Source: Takakia lepidozioides
Taxonomy: Eukaryota; Streptophyta; Takakiopsida; Takakiales; Takakiaceae
Assembly (NCBI GenBank): GCA_030704615.1
Contig: CM060734.1
Location: forward strand, 57,118,042 to 57,182,041
Direction of reading: 5' to 3'
DNA: 64,000 nt
Position 1 is the first letter of the stretch; the number at the start of each line of letters is the position of its first letter. Shown here piece after piece: positions 37,265-49,087 of the stretch. The translations under genes were made by a program, and so were the position numbers. Under the pieces are notes generated by a model that was given only the letters and a program-made list of their open reading frames with translations, ran no database searches and was not told the origin of the DNA.

Positions 37265-40200
37265 GCAATTCAAGTATAATTTGCCAGAGTTGCACGAGCA
37301 GTGGAAACCTACTAATGGCTATGAGAGTTTGAAAACACAACCACGTAGACAAGAGGAGTTTACATGGAGAGAGCCCATCCAACCCCAACATACACTCTTG
37401 GTAAAACTAAATCAGCAACAACTGCAATCACAAGCAAAAATGAGTGGACAATCTCCCCTTATCAGCAGCAGAGACTGCAACTGTTAGAGAAGCTAGAAAT
37501 TGCCATATTTCTGAGCCAAAATGTCATAGACCAGACATGCCAGTTACGCATGTGCCAGTTCTTGCAAAAACCCTCAAGAATTTTCAAAAGAACTTTTTTT
37601 TGATCTGATAAACACATTCAGAGAAGAAAAATTTACCATAGCTTCAATAAACCACAGTCACATGCAGTCAAGCCCGTTCAGAAGTATTTGAAAGGCTTGG
37701 CCCCAAATCGGAACTCAGATTTCACTTCAAGCGTCTGCACGTAGGCGACGTGTTGCTCAGAAGGCCGATAGAATATTGGCCTTAAAAACGAAGCTTCACC
37801 AATTCCACACCTACTGCCTTTCACGTATGCCTCTCTCCTAACGAGCTCATCAGCTCTCGGATGGAATCCATGCTCTAGACATTTTCGTCTGCATATAAAC
37901 AACCCACAAGGGCATGCGACACAAAATCAGACCATGCAAAAATACTTCAGGATACATGCATGAAGTTGTTTGTTGAGAGGCCCGAGGCAAACGACAGAAC
38001 AACACACTTTGTACATCTCTATAATCCAAACCTCCCAGCTGCCACGCAATCATGAATCCCAGCTTTAGACGCCAAAGTGATGCACTTGAACTGGGTACCA
38101 ACAAACCTTCAAATTTAGCTTCAGAAAAACAAAGAAATCCCGCAAAGTGAAATTGAATTTGAAAGGTTCTCGGCTAGGAGGCATTTTTCGTTCACCACAG
38201 AACCTAAAACCCTGTAGCAAACCCTAGCTGCAGGTGACACATTCAGGTTGAGCCTAACCGACTTTGTTGAAATGGAACCGGAACACGGGGCCGGCTTCCG
38301 CTTCTCCTTGAAAACCATTGGGAATGACTCAATGAGGAATCTGCGCTTGCTTGCATTCCCAGTTTAAAAAGCTTCCGTAACCGAATCGTGATATAGACCA
38401 TTGCAGACTCTTGCACTCCTTCGTTTTGAACCCGTCCTTGTCACTGTTTTGCACACAGATAAATTTCTTACGGATCCCAGTATACCACGACGAACAAGCT
38501 CAAACGCAGGTTATAATCAGTCACAGTGCCAGGCGATCTGTCAAAAACTTCTGAGGCGACACTTGGTGAAACTAACAAGAGAACCGACAGATTCCAAGAA
38601 TTGCAGGAGATGCTAGAAACACGCAATGAATGATGTCGACAGATTCAAATACCTGCACGTAAAAAGAAATCTTCAGTTGGGATTGGCACCTCACTCGCTA
38701 TGCATGTTCCCTCGCATTCGCTTCCTGTTCGAAGCTGAGCTTCGCGCGCGAGGCACCCTTGCTTTATTAGGGCAAATCACGACTACTGGATGAAATAAGA
38801 GAACAGATTAAGCATCCGGAGAGTCATTCCCAGTTTAATCAGAGAACCTTAACGAATGATCCGTTTTCTGTCAAGACTACTGGATGAAATAAAAGAACAG
38901 ATTAAGCATCCTGAGAATCATTCCGAGTTAAATGAGAGAACCTTAATGAATGATTCGTTTTCTGTCACGATGCATCGATTGTTTGAAGTACCCCCGTGCT
39001 TAGAAGTGAGGATATACTCCAGGAGTGAGAGAGAGAAAATGCGCAACGATGATGGTGATGCGCATTAGGAGATGGTGAGATGGATTAGGTCGGCTGGGTC
39101 CAATTCGCTCTCCAGAGCAGGATGGAGAAGAGCATTTTGGAGAGTGTATTGAGCCGGGTGTCAATCTGTGTGCTCCTGGTGGTGCTGTTGGTGGAGTTCA
39201 CAATAGCATGCCACAGGAGCGATGTCATCACTTTCGCAGTCTATGTACAGTTTCAGGTGTTTTGGCTCGAGTTCCTCGGAGTTTCAACTTCTCGACTCGA
39301 CTACGTGGAATGGAGACCGGTAGAACTGAGAACACATCTTGCGTTCTCCGTTTCACGCTTCAATGCCTCTTGTTTTGCCCTTTTCGAATACTTTCCTGCA
39401 CTGTTTCCTTGTGTCTATTTGTGTTTGGAAATGTTGCTACAGGCCTAATCGCTCCCCTTTCAAATTGGGCAACTTCTTGTGGAGTATCGGGAGTCGGCTC
39501 CAGGAGTGGCTCAAACTGAGAGTATGAAGCTTGCCCATGCAAGATGATGTATGAAACCAAAATCTTTTGCCCACTCATGAATAAAAATCAACATGCATTG
39601 AATTGAAATGAAGAGTGTGCACAGCGGCTGGCCCTAGAAGAACTGAGAGGAAGCAAGCTTGCCACTTTCAAGAGTCACCCTGTACTTTTCTCCACAGTTT
39701 TAACAAAATCGGGCAGAATTTGTCCAGAGGAAAATATTAACTCATGGGCTTTGTTCGCTCCATGGAACATCTCACGAAACACTAAAATTTGAAGAGTGTT
39801 TCAAATCCTACATCCTGAGTACAATCCACCAGGCAAAGATTCGTGTGCTGGACCCACCTTCTCTTTGTTTGGGATGTTTGGAGCTCTTATGTGCCTCTTT
39901 GCAGACATACTCCTGAACAGAACTAAAATGATCATATTGTCAGTTAGACAAAACCACTAACTAGTACTTGGTCAAGTGTAACTATGGCTCGTGCGGCATC
40001 TATATGTGGTGTGGATGGTCACTTGTCTCTGGCAGGCAGTGATTTATGTGTCTCCACCCTCCCTACATTTCATGTATGGAGACTGCATCTTCGAAGGTCT
40101 AACTATATGGCAAGTTTCTGTTCTCTGGAACCACCCTTGAATTACAAATTGTTATGACACACCAACGGGAAATTTTAGCTTGAGATATTGTAGCTTTCTA

Positions 40201-40966
40201 TGAGAAAGTTCACTACAGGATCCCTCGACCCCCTTTACGGCAGAGTCCCTTTGACTTCGCAAGGAACACAGAACACTCAGATTGAACACATAGTTGACCA
40301 TTGTTGGATGTCCAATTTTGTGGAGCTTCCAAAAACCAACTGCCATGTAGTTACAGAGAGGCCCACATCGCAAATTATATGGAGAACCCATATACAGCCA
40401 GCTCCACAGTTTTACACAAGCAAGAAAGAAGACAAACCTCCAGTTCCCAAAGTGGTCTTCAGAAATTAGTTTTAACTTAAAGAGTCTCTTCACCCAGAAC
40501 AGGGTGTGACATATAAATTAGAGGACAAGCCTCTATGGAAGCTCAATGGCATTCCTCATAACCATAAATGAACTACTGTCTGCCTTCCCCAGTAAACTGC
40601 ATAATAGATATCCAAGTGCCCCTCGATGTCCTCTTTGGAATCGACCCTCCAGTCAGACATACCACGACAACCCTACCTTTTCCCTTGGATCAAAGATTGC
40701 GCATCTTGACGTGAATCCAAAGAGTATCGTTCTAACATTTCATTGTGAAATGTACTGAAAGCAGTGAGATATGGTGGTAAACGGGTGATTCAAACCCACA
40801 GTAAAGCTACAGATGCTTGTCCGTATGCGAGCCAGATGATGGATATGAAGTGTTAGCTCGTGCATACGGAAAAGCCCTCAAAAAATGATCGAAGATGAGC
40901 GTGTGGATCAAGACAAGTGCGAGCAAGGGAGTGTGATATTTGATGCAAGGACATGCCAAGCATCCA
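37265..40966. other. CABIN1 promoter/5' region and AHA1-like 3' flank
   Basis: No gene called. A minus-strand ORF at 37678-37902 (ending 'KSEFRFGAKPFKYF') is unplaced and could be part of a CABIN1 5' exon. A direct duplication lies at 38781-38969. Plus-strand ORFs at 39122-39519 overlap in two frames and lack domains, so I consider them chance. The right end should hold the 3' UTR of the AHA1-like gene. Confidence 0.4.
38781..38969. repeat. 94-bp tandem direct duplication
   Basis: 38781-38874 ('gactactggatgaaataaga' onward) is repeated at 38875-38969 with several substitutions. Both copies contain 'acagattaagcatcc' and 'gttttctgtca'. It lies about 1.5 kb upstream of the CABIN1 start. Confidence 0.85.
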
Positions 40967-41578
40967 TTACCTCTCCTTCAATTCTGACTCGAATTGCTGA
41001 AGCTTTCCTCGGATGGCTGGTAAGAACGACGTCATGAGCGCCTGCGTGATTCTGCTCCTCTGATTTGAATCTGCAACCTGCGTTTGGCTCACGGAAACCT
41101 CCAGCTGAATGTCATCCAACTCGCCATAGCAGGCCTCTGGAACCTTGATTGTGCCCTCCAGATCCTTGTTCCCCCCATCCGAAATCACCTCTCCCTTATA
41201 CTTGATCATAATCTCGAACGAGTACCCCACGCGCTTCCTTTGTCTCACTGTTACCAGGGTTGCATCACCCGTGCAGCTCGATACCTCCATCACATGCGCC
41301 CTCCCGTCCGGAAACTCCACAGGACCCACACTGCTTATCAGTTCCTTCACTCTTCCCCACGCCCAGCTGTTGAGGCTCCTCTCCTCCCACGTCCCAGCCC
41401 GATTCCACACCGATCCCAGCGGAGCAGGTTGCACATTCGCCGTCATATCCATGGCCGACAGCTTCCTGGGCACAGCCGCCGGTGCCGCTCCCTCCATACC
41501 ATTCCGCACACTATACGTGTATGACGAAGCCGTCTGCTGGGTCTCTTCCCCCATCGCCCCTGGATCCGCCATCGCCAT
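40967..41578 (-). CDS. AHA1 N-terminal-domain protein (Hsp90 ATPase activator family), 203 aa
   Basis: A single uninterrupted ORF of 203 codons. After a low-complexity Ala/Thr-rich N-terminus (residues 1-50), the rest matches the N-terminal domain of activator of Hsp90 ATPase. It starts at 'GSVWNRAGTWEERSLNSWAW', followed by 'SSCTGDATLVTVRQRKRVGY', 'SFEIMIKYKGEVI' and a C-terminal helix ('LMTSFLPAIRGKLQQFESEL'). AHA1 binds the Hsp90 middle domain and speeds its ATPase in the cytosol. Only the N-domain is present and the START-like C-domain of full AHA1 is missing. Short plant proteins of this kind are known, so this need not be a truncation. The first of two close ATGs (MAMA) is chosen. No intron is needed. 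A CT-rich microsatellite sits directly upstream in the leader. Confidence 0.88.
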   Translation of the reverse strand: MAMADPGAMGEETQQTASSYTYSVRNGMEGAAPAAVPRKLSAMDMTANVQPAPLGSVWNRAGTWEERSLNSWAWGRVKELISSVGPVEFPDGRAHVMEVSSCTGDATLVTVRQRKRVGYSFEIMIKYKGEVISDGGNKDLEGTIKVPEACYGELDDIQLEVSVSQTQVADSNQRSRITQALMTSFLPAIRGKLQQFESELKER

Positions 41579-41640
41579 TCTCCTCCCTCCCCTCTCTCTC
41601 CCTCTCTCTCTCCCTCTCTCTCTTTCCGCTCACAAAACTC
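41579..41640 (-). repeat. CT/GA-rich microsatellite in the leader of the AHA1-like gene
   Basis: Reiterated 'ccctctctctct' directly before the AHA1-like start (GA-rich on the coding strand). Such tracts are common in plant 5' UTRs and core promoters. Confidence 0.7.
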
Positions 41641-41804
41641 CACGGCCCCCAAGTCTTGAACGTGAAAAGGTCAAACCCAACGAACAGGGGCGGCTATGAT
41701 CTGTCCTGTCTTAAAGACAGAAGAAAAGAGACGTAAAAAAATGCAGGTTTTACAGATCAGTCCAAAATCTCCAGACTATGTACAGAGATAACGAGTTAAC
41801 ACAT

Positions 41805-44525
41805 GTTTGTGGAGCAAGGGTTGTTTCAACCCTCCTTTGGTGAAAGGAAAACTAATTGCCATGCCAGGTGATCGAGAACAGTATGGTGACGGAGGGAAGA
41901 TATCAGAGCGCTATTCTCATTCTGGTGTAGATGGTGGTGCTCGTTGGAAGCTTGCAGATGAGAGTGAGTATGACCCAAGCAAAATAATATCTTGGACATC
42001 TTTTCCAAGGGCCTCAAAAATAAACTTAGGACTGACTGATGGTCATATGTTCCTCATTGTGTAGAGTCCAATGGAGCCCACAGTGACTTGTATGAATGTT
42101 GGTGAAAGCTATGCTAGCACTCCTCTATAAAGGAACCTGTCCAAGTGTTGATACAGTTTCGGGCACGAAGGTCTACCGGGGAGCATGGAGCAGCCCTGGC
42201 ACGAGTATTTTAAACATCCTTCGCAATGGTGGGACAACAACAACAATGGCAAGGTGTGTCTTTCTTCATGTATGATGTGAGTAAGTTTGCCCATTTTGCA
42301 AAAGTGGGCTCTTCATTTCAATTTCATGATTGTTCTGTTTCCTAGGTACTTGCGAGGGTTAGCTTTGTCTCAGGAGGCCGTGCTTAAACCTATGGCTGCT
42401 CAGCTGCACTGTGGTGGTTCTTACAGACCCATCCGCGATCACCTGACTACAGACATAAGCAGCGCACACAAGAGGTCCTTTCAGTTGATGGTTGGTTGAA
42501 TCCTCCTTGGGTGAAAGAAAAGCTAGCTGCTTTCATGACACAAGGTCAAGGACAACGTGGTGAGGGCACCTTCGTCAACACACTTTGACCTGAGTTGTCC
42601 CTAATTTTTTCAAGTTGAACTCTGCCAGTTAGCTTGTCGGTTTGGAGTTAGTGACATGCTACTGCCAATGTGGCAACAGGCAAAGGTCCAAAAACTGAAA
42701 AAGCTGGAAAACAGGTGCATTCTCACATTACCCAAAGCGGATTTAATCCGAACGTTTTTCTACACAACACCCTTGTGAACTTGTATGTTAAATGTGGGAG
42801 CATTGTGGATGCACACCAAGTATAAAAGAAGATGCCTGGATGAGGTCTGATCACGTGGAATATAATGATTGCAGGATTTACCAAGCATGGTTGTGGTAAG
42901 AAAGCTTTGGAGACGTAAAATGATGCGGGAAGGGGTGAAGCCTAACCACATCACATTTGTGTGCGTGTGCAATGCGTGTGCAAGTCTGGCAGCCCTCAAA
43001 AAGGGCAAGGAGGTCCATGGTGACATCATCAAAGCTGGAATTGTACCAGATGTCATTCTTAATACTGCCCTGGTGGACATGTATGCCAAATGCGGCAGCA
43101 TCAAAGATGCAAAGGGAGTGTTCGACAATATGGCTGACCAAAATGTGGTGTCCTGGACTGCCATGATTGCAGGATTTGTGCAGCATGGGTCTGGGATGGA
43201 GGCTTTGGAGGCCTATTAGCAAATGATGCGGGAAGGGGTGAAGCCCAACCACATCATGTTTGTTTGCGTGTGCGAGCATGGCAGCCCTGGAAAAGGGCAA
43301 AGAGGTCCATAGTGACATCATCAAAGCAGGAATTGTACCAGATGTCATTCTGAACACTGCCCTTCTGGACATGTCTGCCAAATGCGGTAGCATCAAAGAT
43401 GCAAAGGGGGTGTTTGACAATATGGCTGAGAAAAATGTGGTGTCCTGGAGTGCTATGATATCAGGATATGCGCAGCATGGGTGCGGGATGGAGGCTTTGG
43501 AGACCTATGATCAAATGATGCATGAAGGGATGAAGCCAGACCGGGTCATGTTTGTTTGTGTTTGCAATGCATGTGCGAGCCTGGCAGCCCTGGGAAAGGG
43601 CAAAGAGGTCCATGATGACATCACCACAGCTGGAGTTACACCAGATGTTATTCTGAACACTGCCCTCGTGGACATGTATGCCAAATGCGGCAGCCTTGAC
43701 GATGCCAAGGGAGTGTTTGACAATATGGCTGGGCGAGATGTTGTGACCTGGAACGTGATGATCACAGGATATGCCCAGCTTGGGTGCAGGATGGAGGCTT
43801 TGGAGACCTATGACCAAATGATGCAGGAACGGGTGAAGCCCAACCAGGTCACATTTGTTTGTGTTTGCAATACGTGTGCAAGCTTTGCAGTCCTGGAGAA
43901 GGGCAGAGATGTCCATAATGACATCTTCCAAGCTGGAATTGTACCAGATGTCATTCTGAGCACTGCCCTGGTGGACATATATGCCAAATGCGGCAGCATT
44001 GAGGATGCAAAGGGAGTGTTTGCCAATATGGCTGAACGAGATGTGGTGTCCTGGAACGCGATGATTGCAGGATATGCCCATCAAGGGTGTGGGATGGAGG
44101 CTTTGGAGACCTACGACAAATGATGCGGGAAGGGGTGAAGCCCAACCGGGTCACATTTGTTGGTGTTTGCAATGCGTGTGCAAGCCTGGCAGCTCTGGAG
44201 AAGGGGGACATCATCAAAGCTGGAATTGTACCAGATAGCATTCTGAACAATACACTTGTGGACATGTATGGCAAAGGTCTGAAGGTGAAGCCCTGCAACT
44301 ATCTCAAGAAATGCAAGGGGAAGGCCTGAAGCTGAACAGTATCACCTTCATATGTGTTCTCTCTGCATGTAGTCATACTGGTCTAGTGGATGAAGGCAGA
44401 TACTATTTCAACTCTCTGAGTCAAGATCATGGCATCACTCCTGCAGTGGAGCACTTTGGCTGAATGGTGGACCTTCTTGGCCGTGCGGGGCGATTAGTTG
44501 AGGCAGAGGACTTGATTATATACTG
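41805..44525 (+). pseudogene. Degenerate copy A of the PDF-PPR-DYW gene
   Basis: It follows the intact gene's order. About 42191-42252 encodes the first half of a PDF motif ('WHEYFKHPSQWWDNNNNGK', then a gtgtg donor). About 42440-42560 encodes the second half ('RHKQRTQEVLSVDGWLNPP', 'WVKEKLAAFM'). 42660-44525 is the PPR array: five triplets of about 303 bp, then 'GLVDEGRYYFNSLSQDHGIT' and 'MVDLLGRAGRLVEAEDLI'. Lesions include in-frame stops near 42826, 42841, 43218 and 44463, a shortened fifth triplet and a frameshift near 44100. The E and DYW parts are missing; sequence like the 3' flank of other copies begins at about 44520. A further upstream block at 41890-41990 recurs at about 49520-49620. 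Confidence 0.85.
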
Positions 44526-44639
44526 TTGAGGGCATTTCCTCTTGCATGTGAACCTTCCAACGGCCAGGTTCTACTTTGGACCCAGCGTAGGCAATCCCAC
44601 AACGTGGGACACTTTGTCATATCTGGACGCGTGGGTTTT

Positions 44640-44745
44640 GCCCCACTATATTTCATAGTGTGAATACGGTATCAGCCTCAATATAATCCAATTCCTCAGT
44701 CACATAAGAAGCCATAAAGTCCACATCGTACTGCAAGAAAGCGTG
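44640..44745 (-). pseudogene. Exon-like coding fragment, unidentified
   Basis: On the minus strand, a 'tttcttgcag' acceptor-like site is followed by an open frame containing 'YDVDFMASYVTEELDYIEAD' and ending TVFTL-stop. It looks like the last exon of some gene. It lies next to the Pelota and dolichol-kinase fragments and may belong to the same set of captured pieces. I do not recognise the family. Confidence 0.3.
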
Positions 44746-45099
44746 CCTCTACTGACCATAGATCTGAAAAGAAAATTCTGGGCTTGAACTATCATGCCAC
44801 AAACCCAATTAGATCATTAAGGATTATATGCCACTTGAGCATAAGAGCCACGTCACGTCAGGAATGATAATTAGGCTAAGATGTCCTTGCTTTTGGTCTC
44901 TTCCAAGATGAGCATATTCATCTGAGAAAACATATCCAACTCTAGTTCATATCATATGAAAGAAAGGTTTGCTGCCGGATCCCATGGAACTTTTTTTTTT
45001 TTTTTTAAGCAAAGGTGACGGAGGCCCTTTAAATCATATTAATAAAAAGGTGTCCTCGAAAAAATAACCAAGTCTGGAGGAACTGGAAGCATGCCCTTG

Positions 45100-45275
45100 G
45101 GGGGTGTCTCATGCGAAAGCCTTCACGGCGAGGTTACTCTGAAAGAGATTCTTTTTTCCTCTCACTCTTTTTTTTTAAATTTTTTTTTTTAAGAACAGGG
45201 ACAGAGACCCTGAAGCTTTATTTTATAATTATTGTTACTATTTGTGAGGTGTCGTTCCCAGGTGTTTCCCTTTAA
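45100..45275 (-). repeat. Dispersed repeat, copy 3 (inverted)
   Basis: This is the reverse complement of the landmarks at 9957-10075, in matching order. It is broken by T-runs near 45168-45193. Confidence 0.6.
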
Positions 45276-45398
45276 AATTTAAAGAAAAAGAAAAAGAAAA
45301 AGAAGAAGCATGTGTTCTCTTCATTTTATATCTCCATTAATATACTGTGTTCTCTGTCCCAACTCCACAACACACATTCCTCAAATGACACTGTACAT

Positions 45399-45780
45399 TC
45401 ATTTGCCCCTAATTGTTAGGTGTGGTCTCTTTTGGAGACCTCGTGCAAAGGAATTTCCCTGACAGCTCGAGCGATGGCCTAGAGTGATGGTCCTCCTTTC
45501 TTTCACAGACTCTACTAGATCTACATAATTGCGTCTTGTTGGAATATCTGAGCTTCTAAAAAGTTCATCGGTGATGAGGAGTGTCTGAATTGCTAGACAC
45601 TCATGTACAGCTTTGACATGCCCCGGCCCATAGAATGCCCGTGAGGAGTCCTTGGTAAGCATGCTGTGGAAATCCTGCATAACTTTCACCTCCTTGGCTG
45701 CTTTTGTGTCCTTGATCTTTGCCATCACCTCAGGGGCACTCAGCACTTCCTTTAACGCATGCTTGTACCCAGACGACGCA
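45399..45780 (-). pseudogene. Pelota C-terminal (eRF1_3-like) fragment
   Basis: On the minus strand the frame opens at the 45780 edge with '[17 protein letters not shown]' and continues with '[20 protein letters not shown]', '[20 protein letters not shown]' and '[13 protein letters not shown]'. This is the C-terminal domain of Pelota/Dom34, which rescues stalled ribosomes together with Hbs1. The last 30 codons or so drift from the family and the N-terminal two-thirds of the protein are missing, so this is a fragment. It abuts the dolichol-kinase fragment in the opposite orientation, without a spacer. Confidence 0.8.
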
Positions 45781-45785
45781 TGTTG

Positions 45786-47112
45786 GAATAATTATAAGTC
45801 ACTTCTCATTGCTGCTAGGTTGTGCTTTGCCTGTTTGGTTAAGTGCAGTGAGCCCAATGGATCGACCACTGGCCCCCTATGCTGGCATCCTTAGCCTTGG
45901 CATTGGAGACACTATGGTATCCGTGATTGGCTACAATTTTGGATCGAGACGGTTGAGCAGTACCAGCAAGAAGACAGTTGAAGGAACCATTGCAGGTACA
46001 TTTGCAGCATCCATAGTACCCTAATCATAATACTATCTTAGTATAAGATTGTACTCATAAGACATTGTTTGCCGTAGCCTTGTGGCCATTGACCCCGCGC
46101 CCAGTTTGAACGGAACATATAGGGACAGAAACTACCTTTGTCAGGGGCTGACACCGGTAGTATGATTTACCTTGGAATAAACAGTTGATCCGAGATTTCC
46201 AGATATCCTCCAGAAATCCCTTCACACAAGCATCAATCTGATGTGTGTGATTTGCCCAATAGCTAGACCCCAAAAGGGCCTGGGCTTTTGGCTCAGCCTC
46301 AAGATTTTCAAAGTTGTTAAACAGAGGTACAGGCACAATTTCCTTGATGGAACTGAAGAGGGTGTCCCGTTGGTGAGAGTACCCAGGACAATGAATCAGG
46401 AAGTGAATATTGTCTTCAGGTTGCCCACACAACGGGCACTTACAATCCCCCTTTCCTCTCTGCGACTGTTTGTTGTTCAAAGGTAGGCTACCCGCCCTGA
46501 GTTTGAATTTCAGTCTAGTGCCGAGGGTGGGTAGACCCTTGAGGTCATCCATGATGGCCTCACCCATGTCACAGACTGGAAAGAGGTTCAGGGAAGTTTT
46601 CTGCCTAACTTCATTTTCTTCAGACAATTTCCTGGCAATAGACATTGCACTCCTTGAGCACCCCGACTTGGATGGATTCAAGAGACTTAGCCTGGTTGGA
46701 GTTATCTTAGTATAAGAGTAGACCTATGAGTAACATGATAAATCCTTTGTTCTAGCAATATTCATAGGTGCTTTTTTCAAACCAATCCTGCTTTAAGGAT
46801 GGCCAATATAGGCTACCAGGCTGCCAAGCTGATCACTTGGACAAAACACTTCACAGCACAATGGCTGGGAGCAAGGCATTCTCTTCTCTGTACATAGGTC
46901 TGAGTGAACTTGTTGGTATTTTGGCAGGCATCGGGAGTATGATCGTGGTTTGCTTACTGGTGCTCCGACTGGTGTCAACTTCCCCCTTTCCAGCAAGTCA
47001 GATTTGGTCAATAGTGGGTGCTAGTGTAGGAGCAGGTCTAATTGAAGCATATACCTCTCAATTGGACAATGCCTTTGTGCCCCTCCTATTCTATGCACTT
47101 CTCTGTCTCTGA
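45786..47112 (+). pseudogene. 3' end of a dolichol kinase gene (two exons), 5'-truncated
   Basis: Exon a (about 45786-45995) encodes 'ISHFSLLLGCALPVWLS' and 'DRPLAPYAGILSLGIGDTMV', including the CTP-binding region of dolichol kinase (SEC59/EVAN), then 'TSKKTVEGTIAG'. Exon b (46928-47112) continues in phase with 'GSMIVVCLLVLRL' and ends 'IEAYTSQLDNAFVPLLFYAL' LCL-stop, the family's usual C-terminus. The GT-AG intron (45996-46927) has a LINE inserted in it. The upstream membrane-spanning part is missing and the fragment begins exactly where the Pelota fragment ends. Because the intron is kept, it was copied as DNA, not as mRNA. The frame is intact, which suggests recent capture or rearrangement. 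Confidence 0.8.
46034..46717 (-). mobile_element. LINE family B copy with 15-bp target duplication, in the dolichol-kinase intron
   Basis: TATCTTAGTATAAGA at 46034-46048 is repeated at 46703-46717. The insert (46049-46702) reads on the minus strand as one open frame of 208 codons with 'CPLCGQPEDNIHFLIHCPGY', '[20 protein letters not shown]' and '[19 protein letters not shown]'. These are homologous to the family B copy at 14.0-15.0 kb. Its 3' terminus is '...gtcttatgagtaca', with no poly(A). The open frame and exact target duplication make it the youngest-looking copy of the family here. Confidence 0.9.
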
Positions 47113-47204
47113 TATGGATACCAGATGAGCAAGCCATAGGTAGACAGAAAAATCCGTTCTACTACAACAGGCGTCTTAGGGCACTATGTTTTATCACAAT
47201 GGTG

Positions 47205-48847
47205 GATCAGCTGTTAGTTCTTACAGAAACTATCCAAGATCGCCAGATTACAGACATGAGGAGCGTGCACAAGAGGTCCTTTGGCTTGAGGGTTGGTTGA
47301 ATCCTCCTTGAAAGAATAGTGAACTGCCAGGCAAGCACAATTTGGTGAGCGCACCCTCTTCTTTGAGACAATTAGGCTTGTTTGTCCCCTTATCAGATTC
47401 ATCCTACTATTTCGTCTCTGAATCCTGTGCTAATGATGTATGAAGGGGTGATACCTAACCAGGTCATGTTGATCCGCATTGTCAAGGTGTGTGCCAGCCT
47501 GGTAGACATGAAAAAGGGCAAAGACGTCCATGCTGACATCGAGAAAGCTGGGATTGTGCAGAATAGCATCTGGGAAACTAACTTCTTTTCCATGTATCCG
47601 AAAAGCAGTAGCATCAAGGATACAAAGTGACTAATAGACAATATATCTGAATGAAATGTGGTATCATGGCTCCATATCATTGAGAAGCATGTGTGTGGTG
47701 ACTACCACATGGGCCGAGCTTTTGTTGTACTGGCCCCCACATCAAACATGGGGTTTGTTCTTTAGGGAAGTACTTGATGAAATGATGTGTTTCTTCTAAG
47801 GTGAGAGTGTCTTGCTTCACTCAGCATTCCTCGGAATGTTGGCTATGAAGCAGTGTTGAGGACATTTCCTGCACGGCATATCATCCTCCAAGAGTTTATT
47901 GTGCATACTAGGAGGTGGAAACTCAGCCTGAAAGTGCGATATCCTGTGGAATCTGGTTACATGCATGTTGATGTATCTCACTTGAAAACAAAATGTGCAT
48001 GTCTGACTTGCTGCTTTAGCTTCTATCTTCTCACATTGGCTAAACATGTGTACTCTCTGCATGTAGCCATGCTGGCCTAGTGGATGAAGGCGGATTCTAC
48101 TTCAACTCCCTGAGTCAAGATCATGGCATCACTCCAGCAATGGAGCACTTTGGCTGCATGGTGGACCTTCTTGGCTGTGCAGGACGATTAGTTGAGGCAG
48201 AGGACTTGATTAGCAGAATGCCAATGAAACCTAGTGCTGTGGTGTGGAGGGCCTTGCTTGGCGCCTGCAGAATTCATTGTGATGTGGAGATGGCTGAACG
48301 TGCAGCAACAGCTTTTCTCAAGTGGGACGGACAGGATGCTGCAACTTATGTGTTGCTATCCAATATCTATGCCGCAGTTGGCAGGTGGGACGAGACTGCA
48401 AAGGTGAGAAAGATGATGAAGGTCAGAGGGGTTAGAAAGGAGCCAGGCCGCAACTGCATTGAGGTTGGCAACAGGGTGCACACCTTTGTTGTAGACGACA
48501 AATTGCATCCAGGAATTGAGGAAATCCATGGTGAGCTGGAGATTGTTTGGGCAGATGAAGGAGGCAGGGTATGTGCCTGACACACGTTTTGTATTGCATG
48601 GGATGTGGGAGGAGCAAAAGGAATTTTCTCTGTGCCAGCACAGTGAGAAACTGGCCATTGGTTTTGGGCTGATCAGCACGGCCGCTGGGACACCTCTCCG
48701 CGTTATCAAGAATCTTAGGATTTTTGGTGACTGCCACACCGCCACCAAGCTCATCTCAAAGATTGTTGGGTGAGCAATTGTTGCACGGGACGCTAACCGC
48801 TTTCACCACTTTGAGGATGGGGTTTGTTCTTGTGGGGTTTACTGGTG
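47205..48847 (+). pseudogene. Degenerate copy B of the PDF-PPR-DYW gene
   Basis: 47235-47310 is a PDF half-motif ('SPDYRHEERAQEVLWLEGWL', NPP then stop). 47435-47630 is one decayed PPR triplet ('KGKDVHADIEKAGIVQNSIW'). About 47765-47930 is 3'-flank sequence also seen after other copies. 48067-48847 is a well-preserved L2-S2-E-DYW end: 'EGGFYFNSLSQDHGITPAME', '[20 protein letters not shown]'. After a 2-nt deletion near 48536 it continues '[17 protein letters not shown]', '[14 protein letters not shown]', then a TGA, and 'RFHHFEDGVCSCGVYW' (Asp of the terminal DYW replaced by Val). The order suggests several separate duplications joined together. It is not functional. Confidence 0.85.
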
Positions 48848-49087
48848 AAATGATGTTTTCCTGGAAAGGTGTGAGTGTCTTGCTTCATTGGTTGATCTCT
48901 GTAGCTACTTAGTTCATCCACCATTTCCTGAGAATAGTGGCTATGATGTAGTTTTGAGGTTATTTCCTCTGCCATATGGACCTTCCAAGAGTCGATTGTA
49001 CGTTGAAAGCCAGAGATAAAGCAGAGGGCCCTCAAATTGACCCACAATGAATGGCACTCAACTGATAGATTGATCCAATGCCATGAC

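Noticed and set aside
39122-39519. Overlapping plus-strand ORFs of 103-108 codons, one with a hydrophobic stretch
   Set aside because: Two frames are open at once, no start or splice support, and no family resemblance.
41084-41736. Plus-strand ORFs of 146 and 184 codons over the AHA1-like gene
   Set aside because: They are opposite-strand shadows of a clear coding gene and its CT-rich leader.
42760-44298. Minus-strand ORFs over PPR copy A
   Set aside because: Same antisense shadow effect as in the intact array.
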